Positions 7,716 through 15,383 of a DNA stretch of 64,000 bases are shown here, in pieces. The notes below the pieces were generated by a model. That model searched no databases and was not told the origin of the DNA. It worked only from the letters and a program-made list of their open reading frames with translations. The DNA is from Nonomuraea sp. NEAU-A123 (GTDB lineage: Bacteria > Actinomycetota > Actinomycetes > Streptosporangiales > Streptosporangiaceae): the NCBI RefSeq assembly GCF_018603905.1, contig NZ_JAHFZZ010000012.1:124001-188000 (forward strand), in the 5' to 3' direction. The translations under genes were made by a program, and so were the position numbers. Numbering within the stretch: position 1 is the stretch's first letter; each line of letters begins with the position of its first letter.

Positions 7716-9573
7716 ATATGGCGTCGGGGCCCACAGTCTGTGGTGGGGATGTGTGGCCGAGCCGGTGCAGGCGGAGCGCGAGCTGGATCTCCAGCGCCCG
7801 CTCCGGCTCCAGCCAGCCCTCGCCCAGGAGCTTGCCGATGCGGTCGAGCCGCTGGGTGACGGTGTTGACGTGGATGTGCATGGCGTCGGCCGTACGGGAG
7901 GGCGAGCCGCCCGAGCCGAAGTAGGCGGCCAGCGTGTCGGCCAGCACGGTGCCCCTGCGGGCGTCGTACTCGACCACCGGCCCGAGCACCGAGCCGACGT
8001 AGCCGGGCACGTCGTGGACGTCGCCGATTAGCAGGCCGACGAAGCCGAGCTCACTCGCGCTCGCGCCGTCACCCGTCCGGCCCAGCGCGATGAGCGCCTC
8101 CGCGCAGCGCCGCGCCTCCTGGTAGGCCGCGGCGACGTCGCTCTTGCGCGACGCCCCGGCCGTGGCGGGGGTGTGCAGGGACGCGCTCAGCTCGGCCGCC
8201 ACGCGCTGCGCGATGGCGCCCGCGTCGCCGCCGGGCAGCAGCAGGACGACCTCTCCGGCCCGCCCGGCCGCCAGCCCATGGCGTACGGCCGCCTGCGACG
8301 ACGCCCAGAACGCGGCCCGCTCGCGCTGCCCCTCGTGCCGCACCACCACCATGACGTGCGGCGCGGCCAGGTCCACGCCCAGTCGGCGCGCCCGGTCGGC
8401 CAGCCCGGGAGAGCCGGGTCTGGAGATCAGGTCATCGAGCAGCTCGCCCCGCACCCGCCCCTCCGCCTCGGCGACGCTCCGGCGGAACAGCAGCAGCAGC
8501 GCGCAGACCAGCGCCGCTCGCTCCAGGATGCGCTCGTCGGCGTCGTCGCTGCGCAGGATCAGCGTGCAGAGCGGCTCGCCGCCGACGTCCACCGACGCGA
8601 TCCGCAGATCCGCCCGGCGCACGGTACGGCCCAGCGCCCTGGACGCCTGCGCGGCCTCGAACACGCCCGGATCCAGCTCGCCGACGTCTCCGGTGATCGG
8701 CCGGCCCAGGTCGTCGAGTACGGCCAGCGAGCCGCCGAGCACATCGGTCACCACCGCGGCCACGTCCTCGATGCCGCCGCCCCGCAGCACCAGCGAGGTC
8801 ATCCTGTCGTGGGCCAGCGCGGCGCGTTCGACGGCCTGGCCGTGCTCCCTGACCGTGCGGTGCGCGGCGGACAGCTCTTCGAGGGCGTTCCTGGTCTCCT
8901 GCAGCAGCCTGGCGTTGTCGATCGCGACGGCCGCGTGCGCCGCCAGGCTCGCCAGCAGCGAAACCTCCTCCTGGAGGAACGGCCTGGCGCTGCGGTTGGC
9001 CGCGAACAGCACGCCGATCACCCGCTGCCCCAGCCGCAGCGGCACGCCGAGGATCGCGACCAGCCCTTCCTCGGTGACGGCTTCGTCGATGTGATTCTTG
9101 TGGTGGAAGCGGGCGTCGGCGAAGTAGTCGGCGGTCGCGTACGGCGTGGCGCTCTGCGCGACCAGCCCGCCGAGCCCGGCCCCCATGGCCAGCCGGAGCG
9201 CCCGGAACTTGGCCGAGATCGAGCCGTCGGTCACCTGCATGTACGTGTCGCCGCGGGCGGGATCGTGCAGCGTGAGGTAGGCGGTGTCGGTCGCGAGCAG
9301 TTGCCTGGCGCGGTGCACGATCGCCTCCAGCACCGCGTCGAGGTCGCGCAGCGCGGCCAGGTCGTTGGCGGTGTCGTAGAGCGCCGACAGCTCGGCCTCG
9401 CGCCTGGCCCGGCGTTTGAGCAGCGCGCGCACCTTGAGCGCGTCGACCTTGGCCAGCTCCAGCTCCTCGACCGTCGCCGCGTCGGCGCCCGCGGCCCTGG
9501 CCTGAATGATCGGCCCCTCGAACTCGACCGCCGACGCCTCCCGTGCCAACAGTTCCAGAAAGCGCCTACTCAT
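7714..9573 (-). CDS. GAF-domain PucR/CdaR-type transcriptional regulator
   Basis: Regulator of 619 residues. A GAF domain occupies about residues 85-225 (DTANDLAALRDLDAVLEAIV to AVAIDNARLLQETR), a coiled linker follows, then a central CdaR/GGDEF-like domain and a C-terminal PucR HTH (LADTLAAYFGSGGSPSRTADAMHIHVNTVTQRL, then a conserved LDRIGKLLG). Proteins of this build activate catabolic operons in response to a small ligand. Placed between 3-hydroxybutyrate dehydrogenase and the transporter on the same strand, it most likely controls this locus. An ATG start fits, with a G/A-rich ribosome site (GGAGTGAGG) just before it. Confidence 0.85.
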   Translation of the reverse strand: MSRRFLELLAREASAVEFEGPIIQARAAGADAATVEELELAKVDALKVRALLKRRARREAELSALYDTANDLAALRDLDAVLEAIVHRARQLLATDTAYLTLHDPARGDTYMQVTDGSISAKFRALRLAMGAGLGGLVAQSATPYATADYFADARFHHKNHIDEAVTEEGLVAILGVPLRLGQRVIGVLFAANRSARPFLQEEVSLLASLAAHAAVAIDNARLLQETRNALEELSAAHRTVREHGQAVERAALAHDRMTSLVLRGGGIEDVAAVVTDVLGGSLAVLDDLGRPITGDVGELDPGVFEAAQASRALGRTVRRADLRIASVDVGGEPLCTLILRSDDADERILERAALVCALLLLFRRSVAEAEGRVRGELLDDLISRPGSPGLADRARRLGVDLAAPHVMVVVRHEGQRERAAFWASSQAAVRHGLAAGRAGEVVLLLPGGDAGAIAQRVAAELSASLHTPATAGASRKSDVAAAYQEARRCAEALIALGRTGDGASASELGFVGLLIGDVHDVPGYVGSVLGPVVEYDARRGTVLADTLAAYFGSGGSPSRTADAMHIHVNTVTQRLDRIGKLLGEGWLEPERALEIQLALRLHRLGHTSPPQTVGPDAI

Positions 9574-9687
9574 GGCCTCACTCCGTTCGGCGGCTCGGTC
9601 GCCCGAATGCCGCCGCCTTCCCCCGTCGCTCTGGTCGCTTCGCTCCCGGCGCTCCTCCTCCAGGCGACGGCGCTCCCTCGCGGGCCA

Positions 9688-10440
9688 CTAGCGGGCCGTC
9701 CAGCCGCCGTCGACGGGGAGGGACACGCCGGTGATGAACGATCCGGCCGGGCCGCACAGGTAGGCGACCAGCTCGGCCACCTCCTCGGGCTCGATCAGCC
9801 GTTTGATCGCCGCGGGCTGGAGCATGATGTCCTCGACCACCTCGCCGGGGTCGATGCCGTGCGCCTTCGCCTGGTCGGCGATCTGGCTCTCGACCAGCCC
9901 GGTCCGTACGTACGCCGGGCACACGCAGGTGGAGGTCACCCCGTGGGCCGCCCCTTCGAGCGCGACGACCTTGGAGAACCCCTCCAGCCCATGCTTGGCC
10001 GTCGTGTACGCCGACTTGTACGGCGAAGCCCGCAGCCCGTGCACCGACGAGATGTTGACGAACCGCCCCCAGCCCCGCTCGTACATCCCCGGCAGCACCT
10101 GCCGCGCGATCAGGAACGGCGCCTCGACCATGACCCGCAGCATCGTGGCGAACACCGCGGGCGGAAACTCCTCGATCGGCGCCACGTGCTGGAACCCCGC
10201 GTTGTTGACCACGATGTCGACCGGCTCCTCCGGCAGGGCACCGATGAACTCCGGATCGCTCAGGTCCGCCACCACCGCCACCCCGCCGAGCTCGGCGGCC
10301 ACCTTCTCCGCCGACTCCGCGCTCCGGTCGACGACCAGCACCCTCGCCCCACCGGCGGCCAGCCGTCTCGCGCAGGCGGCCCCGATCCCGGCCCCGCCCC
10401 CCGTGACCAGCGCCGTCCGCCCCGTCAGCTCCTTCGCCAT
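9688..10440 (-). CDS. 3-hydroxybutyrate dehydrogenase (SDR family)
   Basis: NAD-dependent (R)-3-hydroxybutyrate to acetoacetate oxidoreductase, 250 residues. Seen: cofactor motif TGGGAGIGAA, NNAGF, catalytic Ser in VNISSVHG, and Tyr/Lys in SAYTTAKHG. The family-typical segments SPYKSAYTTAKHGLEGFSK, CPAYVRTGLVE and FITGVSLPVDGGW separate D-beta-hydroxybutyrate dehydrogenases from generic SDRs. The ATG at 10440 was chosen over an upstream ORF extension because TAGGGT ends 8 nt before it, a leaderless promoter geometry seen repeatedly here. It is first gene of the putative 3-hydroxybutyrate operon and divergent from the trp leader. Confidence 0.85.
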   Translation of the reverse strand: MAKELTGRTALVTGGGAGIGAACARRLAAGGARVLVVDRSAESAEKVAAELGGVAVVADLSDPEFIGALPEEPVDIVVNNAGFQHVAPIEEFPPAVFATMLRVMVEAPFLIARQVLPGMYERGWGRFVNISSVHGLRASPYKSAYTTAKHGLEGFSKVVALEGAAHGVTSTCVCPAYVRTGLVESQIADQAKAHGIDPGEVVEDIMLQPAAIKRLIEPEEVAELVAYLCGPAGSFITGVSLPVDGGWTAR

Positions 10441-10549
10441 GTCTCCGACCCTAAGCGCTCGCGGGGCGAGGGTGGCATGGGTGTCCACGACATAGATCGG
10501 CGCCGCCTTATGTGGTGTGTCTGGGAGGCCGCGGCGACCGCGTGCCTGA

Positions 10550-10555
10550 TACGGT
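10550..10555 (+). promoter_or_regulatory. -10 element of a leaderless trp leader promoter
   Basis: TACGGT (TANNNT class) ends 8 nt before the ATG of the Trp leader peptide at 10563, so transcription should start at or within a base of that ATG. No good -35 hexamer is visible. Confidence 0.55.
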
Positions 10556-10562
10556 TTCCCCT

Positions 10563-10601
10563 ATGCACGCGTATTCGTACTCCTGGTGGCCCGCCTTCTA
10601 G
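10563..10601 (+). CDS. trpL: Trp operon leader peptide (MHAYSYSWWPAF)
   Basis: A 12-codon ORF with tandem TGG codons at positions 8 and 9, ending in TAG, lies 99 bp upstream of trpD. Tandem Trp codons in a very short ORF followed by alternative hairpins are the hallmark of ribosome-mediated attenuation. The ORF appears leaderless (see the -10 element). It carries no function as a protein; its translation rate senses charged tRNA-Trp. Confidence 0.85.
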   Translation: MHAYSYSWWPAF

Positions 10602-10650
10602 GCGGTCCTCCTAGCGCATACGCACCCCGGCCGCCTCGACGAGGCGGCCG
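10591..10650 (+). promoter_or_regulatory. Transcription attenuator of trpD
   Basis: Four mutually complementary 6-nt segments are visible: CCGCCT (10591-10596), AGGCGG (10600-10605), CCGCCT (10631-10636) and AGGCGG (10642-10647). Segments 3:4 sit in a terminator stem CGGCCGCCTC (10628-10637) with GAGGCGGCCG (10641-10650) and a 3-nt loop. A ribosome stalled at the Trp codons (10584-10589) would cover segment 1, free segment 2 to pair with 3 and disrupt the terminator. With ample Trp-tRNA, 3:4 forms and stops transcription. No long T tract follows, as is usual in high-GC actinobacteria. Confidence 0.85.
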
Positions 10651-10700
10651 TCGTCATGTCCGGACCCCCTTGTCGAGCACCCCAGACGAAAGGGCGTTCC

Positions 10701-11738
10701 GTGACAACCTGGCCAGCACTGCTCAGCACACTCCTCGACGGCACCTCGCTCACCTCCGGCCAGGCCGCCTGGGCCATGGACCAGATCATGTCGGGCGCCG
10801 CCACGGACGCCCAGATCGCCGCCTTCGCCATCGCCATGCGTGCCAAGGGCGAGACCGTGGCGGAGGTGTCCGGCCTGGCCGACGGCATGCTCGCCAGATC
10901 GGCGGCCATCAGGATCCCCGGCGACCCGGTCGACCTGGTCGGCACCGGCGGCGACCGGGCCAACACGGTCAACATCTCGACCATGGCGGCCATCGTGGCG
11001 GCGGCCGCCGGGGCCAAGGTCGTCAAGCACGGCGGCCGGGCCGCCTCCTCGAGCACCGGAGCCGCCGACCTGCTGGAGGAGCTCGGCCTGGTCATCGACC
11101 TGCCGCCGGCCGGCGTCGCCCGGGTCGTGGAGGAGGTCGGCATCACGTTCTGCTTCGCGCCCACCTTCCACCCGGCGTTGAAACGCACCTCCGGGGCGCG
11201 GCGGGAGCTGGGCGTGCCGACGGTCTTCAACTTCCTCGGCCCCCTCACCAACCCCGCCCTGCCGGCCGCGCAGGCGGTCGGCGTCTTCCACCGGGACCTG
11301 GCGCCGGTCATCGCGGGCGTCCTCGCGGAGCGCGGCGGCTCCTCGCTGGTCTTCCGCGGCGACGACGGCCTCGACGAGCTCACCACCTCCGGTCCCTCGG
11401 CCGTCTGGCTCGTACGCAGGGGCACGGTGACCCCGACCCGCTTCGACCCGGCGGACCTGTCGATCCCGCGAGCACACCCGTCCGACCTGGTCGGCGGCGA
11501 CGCGGCGCACAACGCGGGGGTGGCCAGGGCGGTCCTCGCGGGCGAGCGGGGGCCGGTCCGCGACATCGTCCTCCTGAACGCGGCAGCCGCCCTGGTGGCG
11601 GCCGACGGCACACCCCCGGCCGACGGCCTCACCACCGCCCTCGCCCAGGCGTACAAGCGAGCGGGTGACGCCGTCGACTCAGGTGCGGCCGCAACCCTGC
11701 TCACCCGCTGGGCGCGCGCCACCCAGCGGGCGGTTTGA
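10701..11738 (+). CDS. trpD: Anthranilate phosphoribosyltransferase
   Basis: Transfers the phosphoribosyl group of PRPP to anthranilate, the second step of the tryptophan branch. At 345 residues it has normal family length. Seen: the N-terminal helical domain (LTSGQAAWAMDQIMSG), the glycine-rich PRPP-binding loop GTGGDRANTVNIST at about residues 80-93, KHGGRAASSSTGAADLLEELG, and FCFAPTFHPA contacting anthranilate. The GTG at 10701 is preceded by GAAAGGG at about 8 nt and fits the family start better than the upstream ATG at 10656. It stands alone, not in a trp operon, and is controlled by the attenuator just upstream. Confidence 0.95.
   Translation: MTTWPALLSTLLDGTSLTSGQAAWAMDQIMSGAATDAQIAAFAIAMRAKGETVAEVSGLADGMLARSAAIRIPGDPVDLVGTGGDRANTVNISTMAAIVAAAAGAKVVKHGGRAASSSTGAADLLEELGLVIDLPPAGVARVVEEVGITFCFAPTFHPALKRTSGARRELGVPTVFNFLGPLTNPALPAAQAVGVFHRDLAPVIAGVLAERGGSSLVFRGDDGLDELTTSGPSAVWLVRRGTVTPTRFDPADLSIPRAHPSDLVGGDAAHNAGVARAVLAGERGPVRDIVLLNAAAALVAADGTPPADGLTTALAQAYKRAGDAVDSGAAATLLTRWARATQRAV
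11704..11730 (+). terminator. Hairpin within the 3' end of trpD
   Basis: CCCGCTGGG (11704-11712) pairs perfectly with CCCAGCGGG (11722-11730). The stem is inside the last trpD codons and is followed by CGGTTTGA with only three Ts, so it may aid termination between convergent trpD and fumC. Confidence 0.45.
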
Positions 11739-11815
11739 GGCTGTTCGGCACTGACTCTGCCCGCCCGCTGGGGCGCGCCACTCACCGGGGTGGTTCGAGG
11801 CTGTTCGTCACTCGG
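11704..11815. repeat. Imperfect tandem duplication at the trpD/fumC junction
   Basis: The segment CGCTGGGCGCGCGCCAC followed by TTTGAGGCTGTTCGGCACT (about 11707-11753) recurs about 60 bp further as CGCTGGGGCGCGCCACT then TTCGAGGCTGTTCGTCACT (about 11767-11812). The second copy reaches the fumC stop region. It reads as a duplication of the trpD 3' end that has since diverged. Confidence 0.55.
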
Positions 11816-13199
11816 CGGGCCGGGTCATGGAGAGCACGTCCAGCAGGGCGTCGAGTTGCTCCTCCGTGAGCCGGCCGGCCGCCACGTGACCGCGTTCGAT
11901 GACCACCTCGCGGATCGTCTTGCGCTCCGACAACGCCTGCTTGGCGATCTTCGCCGCCTCCTCATAGCCCACGTGCCGGTTCAGCGGCGTGACGATCGAC
12001 GGTGACGACTCCGCGTACTCCCGCAGCCGCGGCACGTTCGCCGTGATCCCGGCCACGCACCGGTCGGCCAGCAGCCGCGAGACGTTCGCCAGCAGCCGGA
12101 TCGACTCCAGGATGTTCCGTGCGATGACCGGCAGTTGCACGTTCAGCTCGAAGTTGCCCGACGCGCCCGCGAACGTGATCGCCGCGTCGTTGCCGATGAC
12201 CTGCGCCGCGACCATGGCCGTGGCCTCGGGGATCACCGGGTTGACCTTGCCGGGCATGATGGACGACCCCGGTTGCAGGTCCGGCAGGTTGATCTCGCCG
12301 AGCCCGGCGCGCGGTCCGGAGCCCATCCACCGGAGATCGTTGGCGATCTTGTTGAGCGAGACCGCCACCACCTTCAGCTGCCCCGAGAGCTCGACGATGG
12401 AGTCCTGCGCGCTCTGCGCCTCGAAGTGGTTCATCGCCTCCCGGAACGGAATTCCGGTCGCCTCACGCAGCTTCTCGATCGCCATGTTCGCGAAGCCCGG
12501 CGGGGTGTTGATGCCGGTGCCCACCGCCGTGCCGCCCAGGGGCAGCTCGAGTACGTGCCCGAGCGCCGACCTCACCCGTACGGTGCCGTGCTCGATCTGC
12601 GTGGCGTAGCCGCCGAACTCCTGCCCCAGCGTCACGGGCGTGGCGTCCATGAGATGCGTCCGGCCCGACTTCACCACCTGGTCGAACTGGATCGCCTTGG
12701 CCCGCAGCGCCGCCGCCAGGTGTTCCAGCGAGGGCAGCAGGTGGTAGGTCACCTCCGTCGCCGCCGCCACGTGGATCGAGGTCGGGAACACGTCATTGGA
12801 CGACTGCGAGGCGTTGACGTGGTCGTTCGGGTGTACGGGCCGGCCCAGCCGCTCCTGGGCCAGCGTCGCGATGACCTCGTTGGCGTTCATGTTGGACGAG
12901 GTGCCGGAACCGGTCTGGAAGACGTCGATCGGGAAGTGGTCGTCGTGCTCGTTCTCCGCGACGTCGGCCGCGGCCTGCGCGATGGCCTCGGACAGATCCT
13001 TTTCGAGCACGCCGAGCTCTCCGTTGACCTCGGCGGCGACCGCCTTGATCAGGCCGAGCGCGGCGATGTGCGACGGCTCCAGCGGCCGTCCGGACACCGG
13101 GAAGTTCTCCACCGCCCGCTGTGTCTGCGCGCGCCATTTGGCTCCGACCGGAACGCGCACCTCACCCATGGAGTCATGTTCAATGCGGAACTCGCTCAT
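11808..13199 (-). CDS. fumC: Class II fumarate hydratase
   Basis: Iron-independent, oxygen-stable fumarase that interconverts fumarate and L-malate in the TCA cycle, 463 residues as usual for FumC. Seen: FQTGSGTSSNMNANEV near residue 96-111, the HPNDHVNASQSSND substrate segment, GRTHLMDATPVTLGQE, and the fumarase/aspartase signature GSSIMPGKVNP at about residue 316. The ATG is preceded by GGGAGG at 4-5 nt. It lies 5 kb from a class I fumarase, so the organism has both types. The gene is convergent with trpD. Confidence 0.96.
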   Translation of the reverse strand: MSEFRIEHDSMGEVRVPVGAKWRAQTQRAVENFPVSGRPLEPSHIAALGLIKAVAAEVNGELGVLEKDLSEAIAQAAADVAENEHDDHFPIDVFQTGSGTSSNMNANEVIATLAQERLGRPVHPNDHVNASQSSNDVFPTSIHVAAATEVTYHLLPSLEHLAAALRAKAIQFDQVVKSGRTHLMDATPVTLGQEFGGYATQIEHGTVRVRSALGHVLELPLGGTAVGTGINTPPGFANMAIEKLREATGIPFREAMNHFEAQSAQDSIVELSGQLKVVAVSLNKIANDLRWMGSGPRAGLGEINLPDLQPGSSIMPGKVNPVIPEATAMVAAQVIGNDAAITFAGASGNFELNVQLPVIARNILESIRLLANVSRLLADRCVAGITANVPRLREYAESSPSIVTPLNRHVGYEEAAKIAKQALSERKTIREVVIERGHVAAGRLTEEQLDALLDVLSMTRPAE

Positions 13200-13260
13200 G
13201 CCTCCCAGTCTGGCTCACCCTTGCCGGATCAGCCCGAAAGGGGCGTCCGACAAAGCCGGG

Positions 13261-15348
13261 TCAGCTCGACAGGAGCGCCACGATGAGGACGGCGATCACT
13301 ACGGCGGCGGCCGCGGCCACGGCCATCAGGACCAGCATGCCGTTGCGGTTGCCGGTGGGGCCTTGTTCGGGCTCCTTCGCGATGGCGAACAGATCCGTTC
13401 CCAGCCCCTGCCCGGCCTGGCGCTCCTGCCCTATCGGGGGTGGCGCCTGCTGCGGTCCCGGCTGCGGGCCTCGTGGTCCTGGTTGTGGGCCGCGCGGTCC
13501 TGGCTGGGGGTTCTGCTGGGGTGGGGGCAGTGGGTACACCTGCTGTCCCGGGGCCTGGTGGATGCGGGTGGTGACGGTGCTCTCCTCGTCGGAGCCACGT
13601 CGTGACGGGTCCTGCGGTATGGGGGCCTTCGGACGCGCCACGCTGATGGTCTGCTCGGGGTCGTACGCACCGCTGGGGCGAGGCCCGGTCGGACCGCCGC
13701 GCCCGGCACCGCGCGGACCACCACCCGGTCCCTGCGGTCCACCACCGGGACCCTGCGAACCACCACCTGGTCCCTGTGGTCCACCACCGGGGCCCTGCGG
13801 AGCGCCGACGGCACCGCGCGGAGTACCGGCGGGTCCCTGCGCAGCGCCGGCGGGGCCGGACGGGGCGCCCGAGGGTCCGTGCGGCTGAACTCCGCCCGTC
13901 GGCCTGGCGGTCCACACGTCGGAGGCCGCGCCTGCCCGTGCTGCCTGCGGCCCCGTCGCGGGGCCCTGAGGGGACGTGCTGGGCGCATTCGGACGCGACC
14001 CGGTCCCACGCCCCTGGGGCCCGCTTACCGGTCCCTGGGGCCCGCCCATCGGCCCCTGACCGCCCCTCGCCTGCCCGCCCTGAGCAGTCTGACCGCTCTG
14101 AGCCGCTTGCCAGCCTTGATCGGTTTGCCCGCCCGGACCCGCAGAGCCGCTCTGACCGGCTTGCCCGCCCGCCGCCGCAGAGCCGCTCTGAGCGGCCTGC
14201 CCGCCTCGGCCGGATTGCCCACCTCGACCAGCTTGCCCGCCTTGACTGGCCGGACCGCGTTGACCGGCCGGACCGCCTGCCCCGGCCAGCGCCGGCCCGG
14301 TCGGACCGCCTGCCCCGCTCGGGCCGCCTGCCGCGTGCGGAGCCTGCGCATCCCGGCCGGGCCCCGACGGCCCACCCTGGGCTCCACGGCCGGGTGCGGC
14401 GGGTGGAGTGCCCCACGGGGCGGCCGTTCTGGGGGCCTGTACGGCGGGTGACGTGTCGTTCGAGTCGGGCACGCCGGCCTCCTGGGCGATCAAAGCCTCG
14501 GCCGTGATCGCCGGCATCTCGTTCGTGGGCGTATCCGCGACCATCCTGAGCAGGGTCTCCGCCTTGGCCGCCGTCATGCGCCGCCTGTGGTCCTTGTCCA
14601 GCAGCCCGGTCAGCACCGGCCGCAGCGAACCGGCCTGGGTGGGCGGGTCGGCGTTCTCGCTCAGCAGCGCGGCGAGCGTCTCCGCGATCGTGGCCCGCTC
14701 GTACGCCGGACGCCCCTCGACCGCGAAGTACAGCGTCGCCCCGAGCGACCAGACGTCGGACTCGGGCCCGGTGTATTCGCCCCTGGCCCGCTCCGGCGCC
14801 GTATAGCCGGGAGAGCCGATGACCATGCCGGTCTTGGTGAGCCGGGAATCACCTTCGGCCTTGGCGATGCCGAAGTCGGTCAGCACCACCCGGCCGGTCT
14901 CGGTGATGAGCACGTTGCCCGGCTTGACGTCGCGATGCGTGATGCCCTGGGCGTGCGCCGCGCGCAGGGCGCCGAGCAGGTCGACGCCGATCTCCGCCAC
15001 CAGCCGGGGCGGCAGCGGGCCCTCTTCGTCGATCACCTGCTCCAGGGAGCGGGCCTCGATGAGCTCCATGATGATCCACGGGCTGTTGTCGTGGATGAGC
15101 ACGTCGTGGATGGCGGCGACGGACGGGTGGTTGATCCGGGCGGCGATACGCCCTTCGCGGACCATGCGCTCGCGCAGCTCGGCCCGCTGTTCCTCGGTGA
15201 GACCCGGGTCTTGGCGGATTTCCTTGACCGCCACCTCGCGCCCGAGCGCGCGATCACGGGCGCGCCACACCGTACCCATAGTCCCTCGACCGAGGGGTGC
15301 GATGAGCTCGTAGCGCTCCGCGAGCAGGCGTGTCTGCTGTTCCGGCAT
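13261..15348 (-). CDS. Membrane-anchored Ser/Thr protein kinase with Gly/Pro/Gln-rich repeats
   Basis: PknB-type kinase of 695 residues. Catalytic features in order: GRGTMG P-loop (residues 20-25), Lys42 in AVKE, HRDVKPGN with catalytic Asp140, DFG at 158-160, and SPGYTAPERA in the activation loop. From about residue 300 to 650 the chain is low complexity: Gln/Ser/Gly/Ala decads of the type GGQAGQSGSAG, then GPGGGPQ units. It ends with one hydrophobic segment (about 25 residues) that runs to the C-terminus, so it is tail-anchored with no extracellular PASTA or sensor domain. TATCTT ends 7 nt before the ATG (probably leaderless). It follows the second kinase gene by 35 bp. Confidence 0.92.
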   Translation of the reverse strand: MPEQQTRLLAERYELIAPLGRGTMGTVWRARDRALGREVAVKEIRQDPGLTEEQRAELRERMVREGRIAARINHPSVAAIHDVLIHDNSPWIIMELIEARSLEQVIDEEGPLPPRLVAEIGVDLLGALRAAHAQGITHRDVKPGNVLITETGRVVLTDFGIAKAEGDSRLTKTGMVIGSPGYTAPERARGEYTGPESDVWSLGATLYFAVEGRPAYERATIAETLAALLSENADPPTQAGSLRPVLTGLLDKDHRRRMTAAKAETLLRMVADTPTNEMPAITAEALIAQEAGVPDSNDTSPAVQAPRTAAPWGTPPAAPGRGAQGGPSGPGRDAQAPHAAGGPSGAGGPTGPALAGAGGPAGQRGPASQGGQAGRGGQSGRGGQAAQSGSAAAGGQAGQSGSAGPGGQTDQGWQAAQSGQTAQGGQARGGQGPMGGPQGPVSGPQGRGTGSRPNAPSTSPQGPATGPQAARAGAASDVWTARPTGGVQPHGPSGAPSGPAGAAQGPAGTPRGAVGAPQGPGGGPQGPGGGSQGPGGGPQGPGGGPRGAGRGGPTGPRPSGAYDPEQTISVARPKAPIPQDPSRRGSDEESTVTTRIHQAPGQQVYPLPPPQQNPQPGPRGPQPGPRGPQPGPQQAPPPIGQERQAGQGLGTDLFAIAKEPEQGPTGNRNGMLVLMAVAAAAAVVIAVLIVALLSS
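13690..14340 (-). repeat. Repeat-rich coding segment of the kinase linker
   Basis: Degenerate 12-18 bp units encode GPGGGPQ-type repeats (about 13700-13830) and AGQ/SGS/GGQ-type repeats (about 14060-14310). Such tracts expand and contract easily, so the linker length is probably variable between strains. Confidence 0.6.
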
Positions 15349-15383
15349 GAGAAGAAGATATCGATTCTCGCTTGGGAAGTGCT

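Noticed and set aside
6418..10614. Long plus-strand open frames (537 and 813 codons)
   Set aside because: They are mirror frames of the minus-strand transporter, PucR regulator and dehydrogenase, full of Arg, Gln and Gly, without motifs. Long mirror frames are normal at this GC content.
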